A program made the translations under genes and the position numbers. Positions 17,805 through 26,400 of a stretch of 64,000 nt of DNA are shown here, one piece after another. How positions within the stretch are numbered: position 1 is the stretch's first letter; the number at the start of each line of letters is the position of its first letter. Source of the DNA: JAHBWV01 sp964588385 (GTDB lineage: Bacteria > Planctomycetota > Phycisphaerae > Phycisphaerales > UBA1924); the NCBI GenBank assembly GCA_964588385.1, contig CAZPPG010000011.1, forward strand, positions 14,560-78,559. Reading direction: 5' to 3'. The notes beneath the pieces were generated by a model. That model was not told where the DNA came from. It saw only the letters and a program-made list of their open reading frames with translations, and searched no databases.

Positions 17805-18725
17805 ATGACCCCACTCCAAGCCATCATCCTCGGACTCGTCGAAGGCATCACCGAGTATCTCCCCGTCAGCTCCACGGGCCATCTCATCCTCGCCGCCGCC
17901 TTCCTCAAGCTCGACGAGCCCGCCGTCAAGTCCTCCGTCGATGCCTTCAACATCGTCATCCAGGGCGGCGCGATCCTCGCCGTTCTCGGCCTCTACTTCC
18001 CGCGCGTCCTCTCCATGCTCCGGGGCCTCTGCGGCAAGGACAAGGCTGGCCTGCGCCTGGCCATCAACCTTCTCATCGCCTTCCTCCCCGCCGCCATCCT
18101 CGGCGTGTTGTTGGATGACTGGATCAGCTCCAAACTCTTCTCACCCGGACCCGTCATCGCCGCCCTCGTCGTCGGCGGCATCTACATGATCGCCCTCGAC
18201 ATCTGGCGAAAGAAGAAATACCCCCCGGTCGCCACACCCGATCCGAGCCGGCCCAGTTCCGTCGCTACAGGAGCGACGGAAGGAGCGACTCAAGGGTTAG
18301 ACATCAACGACCTCACACCTGCGAAAGCCCTCTTCATCGGGCTGATGCAGTGCATCGCCATGTGGCCTGGCACAAGCCGCTCCATGATGACCATCACCGG
18401 CGGCGTCATGGCCGGACTCAGGCCCGCCAGAGCCGCCGAGTTCAGCTTCCTTCTGGGCCTCCCCACGCTCGGCGGCGCGTGCTGCTACAAGCTCCTGAAA
18501 AACCTCAAGGAGGCCTCGGACACCGGCACCCCAAACCTCTTCGAGCAGCTTGGCTGGACGCCCGTCATACTCGGCATGCTGGTGGCGGCGATCTCCGCCG
18601 CGCTCGCCGTCAAGTGGCTGGTCGGCTTCCTGAACAAGCACGGCCTGACGCCGTTCGGGATCTACCGAATCCTCTTGGGCGCACTGCTCGGAGCCCTCGT
18701 TCTGGCCGATATCGTGAAGTTCTGA
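17805..18725 (+). CDS. uppP: Undecaprenyl-diphosphatase UppP/BacA
   Basis: 306 residues of polytopic membrane protein. The catalytic segment GLVEGITEYLPVSSTGH at about residues 10-26 and the second motif WPGTSRS are intact. It recycles undecaprenyl diphosphate to the monophosphate carrier for cell-wall synthesis. An extra polar loop of about 35 residues, rich in Thr, Ala and Pro (about 141-175), is inserted before the PGTSRS helix and makes it longer than the usual 265-280. The amidase nearby also serves peptidoglycan, but no operon is implied. Confidence 0.95.
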   Translation: MTPLQAIILGLVEGITEYLPVSSTGHLILAAAFLKLDEPAVKSSVDAFNIVIQGGAILAVLGLYFPRVLSMLRGLCGKDKAGLRLAINLLIAFLPAAILGVLLDDWISSKLFSPGPVIAALVVGGIYMIALDIWRKKKYPPVATPDPSRPSSVATGATEGATQGLDINDLTPAKALFIGLMQCIAMWPGTSRSMMTITGGVMAGLRPARAAEFSFLLGLPTLGGACCYKLLKNLKEASDTGTPNLFEQLGWTPVILGMLVAAISAALAVKWLVGFLNKHGLTPFGIYRILLGALLGALVLADIVKF

Positions 18726-18733
18726 GCGTGCAC

Positions 18734-18753
18734 CCCGGCAAAGCCGGGCTTTC
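18734..18753 (+). terminator. Weak hairpin terminator after uppP
   Basis: CCCGGC (18734-18739), loop AAA, GCCGGG (18743-18748), followed by CTTTCC. The stem is strong but the T-tract is only three bases, so it may be a partial terminator or a mere spacer hairpin. It sits eight bases after the uppP stop and before serA. Confidence 0.4.
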
Positions 18754-18795
18754 CCGCCAGTTGCTCTACGATCTCGTACCGCTCCGGAGCTCCAC

Positions 18796-20079
18796 GTGAC
18801 CGCCACGGCCCAGCACCCCTCGCCCTCAACGCTCCCAACATCCTTCCCCAAGGACCGGATCAAGATCCTCCTGCTTGAGGGCGTCCACACCCGTGGGGCC
18901 GACATCCTCCGCGCCGAGGGCTTCCACGTCGAGACACACGCCAAGGCCCTCGAAGGCGACTCACTCCTGAAAGCCATCTCCGATGCCCACGTCGTCGGCA
19001 TCCGCTCCAAGACGACCATCACGCCCGAGGTTCTCGCCGCCGCCCCGCGTCTGCTCACCATCGGGTGCTTCTGCATCGGCACCAATCAGGTCCACACGCG
19101 CGACGCCTGCGCTCGAGGGATCCCGGTCTTCAACTCCCCGTTCAGCAACACACGCTCCGTCGCCGAGCTCACCATCGCCGAGGTCATCTCGCTCCACCGC
19201 GGACTGGTCGACAAGTCTGTCGGTCTGCACAAGGGCGACTGGGACAAGTCCGCCGCGGGCGCGCACGAAGTCCGCGGCCGCACCATCGGCATCGTCGGCT
19301 ACGGACACATCGGCTCCCAGGTCTCGGTCCTCGCCGAGGCCATGGGCATGCGCGTCCTCTTCTTCGACATCGTCCCCAAGCTCGCGCTCGGCAACGCGCG
19401 CCAGGTCCGCTCCCTCCCCGACCTGCTCGCCGAGTCCGATGTCGTCACCCTGCACGTCCCCGCCACCAAGCAGACCGACAACCTCATCGGACGAACCCAG
19501 ATCAACCAGATGCGCCGCGGCTCTTTCCTCATCAACAACGCCCGGGGCAACGTGGTCAACCTCGACGCCCTGGCCGAGGCGCTCAACTCCGGTCACCTCG
19601 GCGGCGCGGCCCTCGATGTCTTCCCCATCGAACCCGCCGGCAAGGGCGACACCTTCACCTCACCCGTGCAAGGCCTGAAGAACGTCATCCTGACGCCGCA
19701 CATCGGAGGCAGCACCGAGGAGGCGCAGGAATCCATCGCCGTCGATGTCGTCGGCAAGCTCGCCCGCTTCGTCAACAACGGCTCCACCACCGGCGCGGTC
19801 AACGTCCCCGAAGTCGATCTCCCCGAGCAGCTCCGCACCGACGGCCAAACCGAGCACCGCACCCACCGCATCCTGCACTTCCACAGAAACGTCCCTGGTG
19901 TGCTTGGCCAGATCAACGCCGTCACCGCCGAACTGGGCGTCAACGTCAACGCCCAGTACCTCCGCACCAACGAGGACGTCGGCTACGTCGTCCTCGACGT
20001 TGACCCCTCCGACGCCCCCTCGCTGGACGACCGACTCCGCAAGGTGCCCGAGACCATCCGCGTCCGCGCCCTGTGGTGA
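18796..20079 (+). CDS. serA: D-3-phosphoglycerate dehydrogenase
   Basis: 427 residues, GTG start. First step of serine synthesis: 3-phosphoglycerate to 3-phosphohydroxypyruvate with NAD+. Motifs: TIGIVGYGHIGSQV (Rossmann), the NARGNVVN arginine segment, and the catalytic His in LTPHIGGSTEEAQ. A C-terminal ACT-type regulatory domain starts around residue 350 (HFHRNVPGVLGQINAVTAEL). This is the shorter E. coli-like form, without the extra ASB domain. Serine feedback through the ACT domain is expected from the family. Confidence 0.93.
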   Translation: MTATAQHPSPSTLPTSFPKDRIKILLLEGVHTRGADILRAEGFHVETHAKALEGDSLLKAISDAHVVGIRSKTTITPEVLAAAPRLLTIGCFCIGTNQVHTRDACARGIPVFNSPFSNTRSVAELTIAEVISLHRGLVDKSVGLHKGDWDKSAAGAHEVRGRTIGIVGYGHIGSQVSVLAEAMGMRVLFFDIVPKLALGNARQVRSLPDLLAESDVVTLHVPATKQTDNLIGRTQINQMRRGSFLINNARGNVVNLDALAEALNSGHLGGAALDVFPIEPAGKGDTFTSPVQGLKNVILTPHIGGSTEEAQESIAVDVVGKLARFVNNGSTTGAVNVPEVDLPEQLRTDGQTEHRTHRILHFHRNVPGVLGQINAVTAELGVNVNAQYLRTNEDVGYVVLDVDPSDAPSLDDRLRKVPETIRVRALW

Positions 20080-20175
20080 TCCGGTAACCCTTCCCCCGCA
20101 CAACTTCCGACCTTTGGTGCGTACCTTGGCACAAAAGCGTGTGCCCCGCAGCCGACTCACCGGTACACTCCCATC

Positions 20176-20670
20176 GTGGTCCGGTCGTGGCTTCTCATCT
20201 TCATCGCTCTGACCCAGGGCTTCCTGGGCCTGCTATGCCCTTCTCTCCCGTCGTCGGCATCGTGTTGCCCGCCTGAGAGCCATACCACGCCCGAGCCCAG
20301 CCGGGCAACCTGTCACGCGACCGAGACGCTCACGCCCGGATCCGGCTGTTGCCCCATCACGCCGCCATCCGACCCCACGGTTCCGCCAACTCGCCACACC
20401 CGCCCCGAGCAACCAGCCCCGCCGACGCGTTCCCGCGACTGCCTCCCCAGCGAATGCTCGCGCTGTGCGAAGTGTCCGCTCGTCGCGCCGACCCGGGCGA
20501 CGCTCTCCGCGGCTCGCAAGCTCGACACCCGCACCAACCTCGACACCCCCAGGCTTCCTTCCCGCGCCGATGCGTGCGCACGCCCGCTGGCGATCGCCGC
20601 CTCCCGAGACGCACCGGCACACGCGTCTGTCCACGATCGACTGTCGCTCCTCTGCCTTCGCACGATCTAG
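20176..20670 (+). CDS. Cys-rich secreted protein, unknown function
   Basis: 164 residues from GTG 20176. N-terminal signal peptide (LLIFIALTQGFLGLL), then a Pro/Thr/Arg-rich mature part with scattered Cys pairs: SCCPPES, GCCPITPP and CSRCAKC. The last 60 residues look less protein-like. It belongs to no family recognised here. The Cys clustering and its position 146 bases before the Cys-rich protein at 20817 suggest a shared metal- or redox-related role, but this is inference. Confidence 0.45.
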   Translation: MVRSWLLIFIALTQGFLGLLCPSLPSSASCCPPESHTTPEPSRATCHATETLTPGSGCCPITPPSDPTVPPTRHTRPEQPAPPTRSRDCLPSECSRCAKCPLVAPTRATLSAARKLDTRTNLDTPRLPSRADACARPLAIAASRDAPAHASVHDRLSLLCLRTI

Positions 20671-20702
20671 TGAGCTCCTTCGCGCCCGCGCTGCGCGCAC
20701 GC

Positions 20703-20718
20703 CGCACCTTCTGGTGCG
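20703..20718 (+). promoter_or_regulatory. Small hairpin ahead of the 21-Cys protein gene
   Basis: CGCACC-TTCT-GGTGCG is a perfect six-base-pair stem with a tetraloop in the 146-base gap before the 93-residue Cys-rich gene. No T-tract follows, so it is not a terminator. It could be a leader structure. Only the symmetry is seen. Confidence 0.25.
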
Positions 20719-20816
20719 TCGCGACGGCGCCGGGACACGCGCCCCGCCGGGTGTGCGCCCGGCCAGGGCATGGCGAAGCCTTTCCAGTTCAACCTTCAGT
20801 CTGAGGAGTTCATCCC

Positions 20817-21098
20817 ATGATTCTCATGTCCATGCTTCGTGCGGCGATCCTTGCCGCCTCCGTCCAGGCCTCCCCCGTCTGCTGCGATTGCTGCAGCGGC
20901 ATTGATTGCTGCGCCGGCGGCTCCTGCTGCGACGCCGCCGCCTGTTGCGATGTCGCCGCGTGCTGCAAGGCCTGCTCGGGCGACGGCTGCGACCAGTGCT
21001 GCGACCAAGCCGCTGACTGCTGCAACGCCGCCGACACCTGTGACGCAGCCACCAAGGCTGCTGCAAAGGAAGCCGTGACTTCCTGCTGCGCGAAGTAA
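20817..21098 (+). CDS. Small secreted Cys-rich protein, metallothionein-like
   Basis: 93 residues. A probable signal peptide ends near residue 18 (AASVQA|SP). The remainder contains 21 cysteines, 18 of them as nine adjacent CC pairs spaced by three to five residues rich in Asp, Ala and Gly. The pattern repeats loosely as xCCDxAA. Such density fits metal binding or a heavily disulphide-bonded exported peptide. Ribosome site GAGGAG lies eight bases before ATG 20817, and a strong terminator follows, so the gene is very likely real and expressed. It has no recognised family. Confidence 0.8.
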   Translation: MILMSMLRAAILAASVQASPVCCDCCSGIDCCAGGSCCDAAACCDVAACCKACSGDGCDQCCDQAADCCNAADTCDAATKAAAKEAVTSCCAK

Positions 21099-21114
21099 AC
21101 CGCTCGTTTCACAC

Positions 21115-21159
21115 GAACGCCGCCGGGGAGTCGTCAGCTCTCCGGCGGCGTTCCTTTTT
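21115..21159 (+). terminator. Strong rho-independent terminator after the Cys-rich gene
   Basis: Sixteen-base-pair stem (21115-21130 with 21138-21153, one G-T wobble) around a seven-base loop, followed by CTTTTTT. It lies 17 bases after the stop at 21098 and ends transcription before the convergent His-rich gene. It is the clearest terminator in the window. Confidence 0.92.
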
Positions 21160-21184
21160 TGCAATGGCAACGATCCGGCTTCGC

Positions 21185-22546
21185 TCAATGCCCGCCGGAC
21201 TTGGCTTCCTTCTTCGCGCCGTGCGCGTCCTTGGCCGGGGGCTTCGCGCCCGCCTTGGCCGGCGCATTCTTCGAAACCGCGTACCCGTTCACGACCCGGT
21301 ACGCATGGCTCGCTTCACCATGTGCATCCGGCTTGGCTCCGTGTCCATCCGACTTCGGCGCATCATGCCCCGACGACGCGGGTTTCGGCTCCCCGTGCCC
21401 TGAGCCGCCGGACTTTGCCCCCTGCTTCGATTCCGCGCCGTGGTCGCCCGCACCGCCGCCGTCGGAAGTGGGATCCTCAGCGCCATGACCATCAGCGCTT
21501 GCGCCGTCATGCCCGTCGCCGCCGTGCGCCTCGTCATGCCCCCCACCATGCCCATCACCGTGCAGTGATGAGGGGACGCTCGTGGCCACCGGCCCCTGCG
21601 GCGTGTGGAACGCCACAAGGTAGATCCACAGCGCACTCGCCAGAAAGGCGGTGTACACCGCCAACCATCCGATCGACTGCTGCAGCGATCGCTTTCCAAT
21701 CAGGGGTGACGACACCAGCCCAAGGGCAATCCGGGCCGGCTCCGACGCGGCCGCCGCCCCACGCTTGAGCACGGGCAACACCCGCGCCGCGACCGATGGA
21801 CTCGAGGGTTTCGCGGTGACGGGGACACCTTCAGCCCCGCGCGAAACAATCGACGCGCTCGCCACAACCGCATCCTCGCCGATCGCCGGCGCCGGCTCCA
21901 AGCCGATCTCACGCGCCTTGGACTCAACAGGAGCGATCGGCGGCGCCTCGGTGGGCGGCGTCTCGATCTCCCCCGCCAGAAGATCGTCCGTGAGCGCCGC
22001 CAGCTCCGCGTCCAGCGACTGGATCGATGCGTCGGAAACACGCTCTGAAGTCTCGGCAAGCTCCTCCGCCTCCGGCTCCGCCGCGGGTGCGTCCGCTCGC
22101 ACGTCGGGCACCATCGGGGGCGGAGCGACATCGTCCGCACGCTGGGGCGCGACTTCCGCAACCGTGTCGTGAAGCTCCTGTGCCTGCTTCAACAACCCGT
22201 CGAGCGACGCTTCCAGAGACTCTCCCAGCGAATCGGCCGATCTGTTATCGGACGGCTGAGCGGCGGGCTCTTCAATCTCGCCGTCGACCTCAGAGAGTTC
22301 GGCAGTGGCCGGCGCGGCATGGGAATCCGCCAACGCAGCTTCCATCGCGTCTGCGTCCGCACTCGCGTCGGGCAAGCCGCCCTCGGGATCGAGATTCTGG
22401 TCATCCGGGGTCCCGCCATCACGGCCCGAATCAGGTACCGACGGTGCGTCGACGGCAGACGCGGATTCACGCGCAGCATCCGCCAGCAACCCGTCAATGA
22501 CAGAGTCGAGGGAGACCGCGTCGTCGTGGTTCGGTGTGTCCGTCAT
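21185..22546 (-). CDS. Acidic single-span membrane protein with His-rich tail, unknown function
   Basis: 453 residues from ATG 22546. About 285 acidic, Ala/Glu/Asp-rich residues come first, probably disordered and cytoplasmic. One membrane helix follows (SIGWLAVYTAFLASALWIYL, about 295-315). The C-terminal 130 residues are Gly/Asp/Lys-rich with about 15 histidines in GHG/GHD-type steps, as in metal-binding tails. It faces the two Cys-rich secreted protein genes. No family is recognised; metal storage or sensing is a guess based on composition. Confidence 0.65.
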   Translation of the reverse strand: MTDTPNHDDAVSLDSVIDGLLADAARESASAVDAPSVPDSGRDGGTPDDQNLDPEGGLPDASADADAMEAALADSHAAPATAELSEVDGEIEEPAAQPSDNRSADSLGESLEASLDGLLKQAQELHDTVAEVAPQRADDVAPPPMVPDVRADAPAAEPEAEELAETSERVSDASIQSLDAELAALTDDLLAGEIETPPTEAPPIAPVESKAREIGLEPAPAIGEDAVVASASIVSRGAEGVPVTAKPSSPSVAARVLPVLKRGAAAASEPARIALGLVSSPLIGKRSLQQSIGWLAVYTAFLASALWIYLVAFHTPQGPVATSVPSSLHGDGHGGGHDEAHGGDGHDGASADGHGAEDPTSDGGGAGDHGAESKQGAKSGGSGHGEPKPASSGHDAPKSDGHGAKPDAHGEASHAYRVVNGYAVSKNAPAKAGAKPPAKDAHGAKKEAKSGGH

Positions 22547-22723
22547 CAGGCCGGCCAGATCCCAAGTCGAATCATCGGACGGGGTTACACCAGACTCAAG
22601 GAGCGTAACCGCACACGGGCCCCGATTTGACCTTTCCCCATCCTCCCAACGAAATCCCCTCCTCTCGCCAGCATTCTCGGACCATCGAACCAGCACAAAC
22701 GCCCTTCAGGGTACAGTCTCGAC

Positions 22724-23473
22724 ATGGCCCTGCATCGGATCATGATCACCGAAGGGACGCTCGAATGCGGGGCGGCATGTCTGATCGAGGGCGACGAAGC
22801 CCAGCACGCCGCACGCGTCAAACGCCTGGCGGAGGGCGATCCTCTGGAACTGCTGGATGGCCGGGGAGGGCTCGCGACCGCAACACTCGAGCGCATCGAG
22901 CGCCGCGCTCCGAGCAAGCACTGGTCGATCACCGCCAGGGTGCAGAGCGTGCGTCTTCTCCCCCCCGTCTCGCCCCGCATCGAGATCTGGAGCGCGGTAC
23001 CCAAGGGTTCGCGCCTCGAAGAAATGATCGACGGACTGAGCCAGACCGGATGTGCGCTCTGGCGTCCACTGCATTGCGAACGCACGATCGTGGAACCGCG
23101 CGAGGGCAAGCTCTCCCGCCTGGAGCGCGTCACCAGGGAGAGCGCCAAGCAATGCGGGCGCGCTTGGATCATGGAGATCGGCCAGCCCATCCCGTTCCGC
23201 GAGGCCCTGCAACTCCCACTCACCCCCGATTCGCCACTGACCCTCCTCGCAGACGCCGGCGGCTCTCCCACAGCGCCCCGGGTACAAAGCGCCACGCCCG
23301 CTGCCCGCCTGCTCATCGGTCCCGAAGGCGGCTTCAGCGATCGCGAACTCGCCGACGCCGAAGAAGCCCGGATACCCCGCATCCGCCTCGGGCCGCACAT
23401 CCTGCGAATCGAGCTGGCCGCGATCCTCGGAGCCGCCCTTCTGCTCAATCACCTCGCGCTCGCCACGAACTGA
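22724..23473 (+). CDS. rsmE: 16S rRNA m3U1498 methyltransferase RsmE
   Basis: 249 residues. N-terminal PUA-like part, then a SPOUT domain with the RsmE signatures VPKGSRLEEMIDGLSQTG, LLIGPEGGFSDREL and LGPHILRIELA (usually LRTETA). It methylates N3 of U1498 in 16S rRNA using SAM. Length matches the family. The 177 bases before it, shared with the divergent His-rich protein gene, should hold both promoters, though no consensus elements were obvious. Confidence 0.92.
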   Translation: MALHRIMITEGTLECGAACLIEGDEAQHAARVKRLAEGDPLELLDGRGGLATATLERIERRAPSKHWSITARVQSVRLLPPVSPRIEIWSAVPKGSRLEEMIDGLSQTGCALWRPLHCERTIVEPREGKLSRLERVTRESAKQCGRAWIMEIGQPIPFREALQLPLTPDSPLTLLADAGGSPTAPRVQSATPAARLLIGPEGGFSDRELADAEEARIPRIRLGPHILRIELAAILGAALLLNHLALATN

Positions 23474-23561
23474 CGCGCCGCGCTGCAGCGGCGGCCCTCG
23501 ATGCCCGTATGTACTCTCTCCCGCCGCAACCCTCCGAAAGCCGCACGAATGGAGACGCCCG

Positions 23562-24788
23562 ATGAACCGCTCACTCGCTCGGAGATGCATGACCGGTCTG
23601 GCCGCAACCCTCGTTGCCTCAGCCGCCTCGACCGCCCTCGCCATCGACCCGGAACACGCCGCCCGCGCCGAAGAGATGTCGGCAAAGGCCATCGCGTGGC
23701 TGCGCACACAACAAGATGAAAGAACCGGCGGCTGGTCCATCCCGCCAGAAGGACCCGTCTTCCCCGCCATGACCGGGCTGGTCCTCAACGGCATGCTCAT
23801 GGAACCCGGCATCGACGCCACCGACCCGGACGTTGCCCGCGGCCTGGCCTTCATCCTCTCGTACGCCCAGGAAGACGGCGGCATCTACGACCAGGTACTC
23901 GCCAACTACAACACCTCCATCTGCCTCTCCGCGCTCGCCCGCGCAAGGACCAAAGAGGCCGATCGCGTCATCCCGGCCGCACAGGCCTTTCTTCGAGGCC
24001 TCCAGTACGGCGAATCCGCCGATGTCACCACGCCCGCGGGCGCCGAGACCAAGGTCGTCACGAGGGACCACCCCTTCTACGGCGGCGTCGGCTACGGCAC
24101 CCACGGAAGGCCCGACAACAGCAACCTCAATCTCATGCTTCAGGGCCTGCACGACTCCGGCGTCGCGGGCGACGACGTCGCCTTCCAACGCGCCCTTGTC
24201 TTCCTCGCACGCACACAGATGCTCGACAGCGTCAACGACATGCCCTACGCCGACATGTCAAGCCAGGGCGGCTTCGTCTACGCCACCAGCCCCAACGCCG
24301 AGAGCGTCGATCGACTCGTCGGCCAGTCCCAGGCGGGCATGATCGACGAGACCCTCGACAACGGACAACAGGTCAGCCGCCTCCGGGCCTACGGCTCCAT
24401 GACCTACGCGGGCTTTAAGAGCTACCTGTACGCTGATCTCGATCGCGACGACCCGCGCGTCGTCGCTGCCTACCGGTGGCTCAAGCAACACTACACGCTC
24501 GAAGAGAACCCGGGCATCGGCGCCGACGGCATGTACTATTACTTCGTCACCTTCGCCCGCGCCATGGACGCGTGGAACGAACCCACCATCGAGGTCACGA
24601 TTGCCGGCTCGGGCGACGCGCGCACAGAGACCCGCGACTGGGCCAACGACCTCATCGACCGCCTCGCCACCCTGCAGAACGAAGACGGCTCCTTCAAGAG
24701 TGTGGACGACCGGTGGATGGAGAACAACCCGGTCCTTATCACCTCCTACGCGCTCCTGGCCCTGCAGCACGCCCGAGATTTACCCTGA
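23562..24788 (+). CDS. Secreted prenyltransferase/squalene-oxidase repeat protein
   Basis: 408 residues. Signal peptide to about residue 27 (ATLVASAASTALA|ID). The mature protein is built from alpha-alpha barrel repeats of the squalene cyclase/prenyltransferase type, for example AIAWLRTQQDERTGGWS, an internal DGGIYDQ and the final LATLQNEDGSF repeat. The catalytic DxDD motif of cyclases is not seen, so this is probably a periplasmic member of the large uncharacterised planctomycete group, with no enzymatic call. It lies 88 bases after rsmE. Confidence 0.8.
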   Translation: MNRSLARRCMTGLAATLVASAASTALAIDPEHAARAEEMSAKAIAWLRTQQDERTGGWSIPPEGPVFPAMTGLVLNGMLMEPGIDATDPDVARGLAFILSYAQEDGGIYDQVLANYNTSICLSALARARTKEADRVIPAAQAFLRGLQYGESADVTTPAGAETKVVTRDHPFYGGVGYGTHGRPDNSNLNLMLQGLHDSGVAGDDVAFQRALVFLARTQMLDSVNDMPYADMSSQGGFVYATSPNAESVDRLVGQSQAGMIDETLDNGQQVSRLRAYGSMTYAGFKSYLYADLDRDDPRVVAAYRWLKQHYTLEENPGIGADGMYYYFVTFARAMDAWNEPTIEVTIAGSGDARTETRDWANDLIDRLATLQNEDGSFKSVDDRWMENNPVLITSYALLALQHARDLP

Positions 24789-24941
24789 TCCGCGGGCAGG
24801 CCTGAAAGCACCCCCTCAGTTCGCCGCGCCGCACCCGGGCCCCCCAGCAATATTGCACCCGACGCAACCCCCTTGCGTCGGGGGGCGTCATTCGATTAGA
24901 ATCCGCGACATGCCCGGCTGAGGGCGCTTTGGGAGGTTCAT

Positions 24942-25682
24942 ATGAAGCGGATTCTGAATGTTTGTGTGCTTGCGCTCTGCGCACTGAGCTTCGGATGCGA
25001 AGAGAGCGCGGAAGATCAGGTTCTGGCTCAGTATCAACGGGCCGAGGCGGCCATCGCCGCGATGGACGTGGCCGACTGGCGCGCGACCATGTCAACCGAT
25101 TCGGTGGCCTGGCTGCAGGACGTGCTCCGGCTCACACTCGACGGCCCGATCATGGAGGTCCGCGCGCTCAACCCCGCAAAGCTGGAGATGGTCATCGCCC
25201 TCCGGAACCGCCTGGATGCGGACCGGCTCCGCGGCATGAACGTCGAATCGCTGATGTCCTGGATGATCGACGAGGAAATGGTGCATGTCGACGCCGACTA
25301 CGGCGTGCATCCCCACAGCGTGATGGTGTCGGGAGACTCAGCCACCGTCCAGATGGGAATCGAGGCCGAAGAACAGTCGTCTTACTCCCCGCGCTTCCGC
25401 ACCGGTCGTCGCGGGCGCGGCGCCATCGGAAGCGTGATCTCGCTCGCCTCAGCCGCTTCGAAGAAGAAGGACGTCGAGCCGATCGATGGCTACACACTCA
25501 AGTACGTGAAGATCGACGGCTTCTGGTACTCTGATAACACCCAGAACATGGACGAGTATGCCCAGTTGCTCCGCGACTCCGCAAAGGAAGCCGGCGTCGC
25601 GACGGACAAGTACCTCTGCGACCAGGAGAAGGAGACCTTCGGCTCCCTCAAGCCCACGATCTGGCTTCCCGTCGGCAGGTGA
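24942..25682 (+). CDS. Putative lipoprotein, unknown function
   Basis: 246 residues. Short lipoprotein-type signal with LSFGC (C19 as anchor) and an acidic start to the mature part. The rest shows an alpha/beta pattern with a basic patch RFRTGRRGRGAIG (about 151-163) in the middle. The second half (YTLKYVKIDGFWYSDNTQNM) resembles SnoaL/NTF2-like or DUF4878-type lipoproteins in general style only. GGGAGG precedes the ATG. No family assigned. Confidence 0.7.
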   Translation: MKRILNVCVLALCALSFGCEESAEDQVLAQYQRAEAAIAAMDVADWRATMSTDSVAWLQDVLRLTLDGPIMEVRALNPAKLEMVIALRNRLDADRLRGMNVESLMSWMIDEEMVHVDADYGVHPHSVMVSGDSATVQMGIEAEEQSSYSPRFRTGRRGRGAIGSVISLASAASKKKDVEPIDGYTLKYVKIDGFWYSDNTQNMDEYAQLLRDSAKEAGVATDKYLCDQEKETFGSLKPTIWLPVGR

Positions 25683-25718
25683 CCCCTCCGGACCCCGGCT
25701 CCCATCGCTCCGCGACAA

Positions 25719-26345
25719 TCAATCCGCTTTCGCCGCGGCCCGTGCCGCCGCGATCGCGCTGTCATAATCCGGCTCGCGAGTCACCTCCGAGACAATCTCC
25801 TGGTACCGCACGATCCCCTCGCCATCGATCACCGTCACCGAACGCGCCAAGAGCCCGTTCTCGCGGATCCTGAGCGCGTACCTGTCGCCCACCTGCCGGA
25901 ACCGGCTGTCCGACAGCGTCTCCACGCGATCAATCCCAGCCGCCGCACACCACTTCTTCTGCGTGAACGGCAGATCCATCGACACCGTCACGACCACCAC
26001 GCCCTCGCCGAGCGCCGCCGCCCGCTCATTGAACGTCCGCGTCTCCAGATCACACACCGCCGTCTCCAACGACGGCACCGTCGAGAGGATGACGACCTTG
26101 CCGCGATAAGCGGCAAGGCTCCGCTCGCTCATGTCGTTCGCGATCGCCACGAACCCGGGCGCACGCTCACCAACACGCGCCCCGCTCCCAGTCCCCTCCA
26201 ACGTCAGCGGCGTTCCCCTCATCGTGACCAGCCCCGTTCGTGTCGTCGGCCCCGCATCTCCCCGGGACGCGGCGCACGCTCCGAGGACCAGCAGCCCGAC
26301 GCTCAACGTTCCAGCCCGCACCACGCTCCGCACTCGTGTTCTCAT
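25719..26345 (-). CDS. Thiol peroxidase-like lipoprotein (Tpx family)
   Basis: 208 residues from ATG 26345. The N-terminus ends in the lipobox LGAC (C24), so this peroxiredoxin is probably lipid-anchored outside the cytoplasm. The Tpx core is clear: VVILSTVPSLETAVCDLETR holds the peroxidatic Cys and MDLPFTQKKWC the resolving Cys; PSLDT of the family appears as PSLET. It would reduce lipid or hydrogen peroxides. Most Tpx proteins lack a lipobox, so the anchoring is notable. It follows purK on the same strand, 55 bases away. Confidence 0.82.
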   Translation of the reverse strand: MRTRVRSVVRAGTLSVGLLVLGACAASRGDAGPTTRTGLVTMRGTPLTLEGTGSGARVGERAPGFVAIANDMSERSLAAYRGKVVILSTVPSLETAVCDLETRTFNERAAALGEGVVVVTVSMDLPFTQKKWCAAAGIDRVETLSDSRFRQVGDRYALRIRENGLLARSVTVIDGEGIVRYQEIVSEVTREPDYDSAIAAARAAAKAD

Positions 26346-26400
26346 GTTCCACTTCCTTCCCTTCCGTACCGCCATCGCCCGATCACGCCGCATCGGCTCT

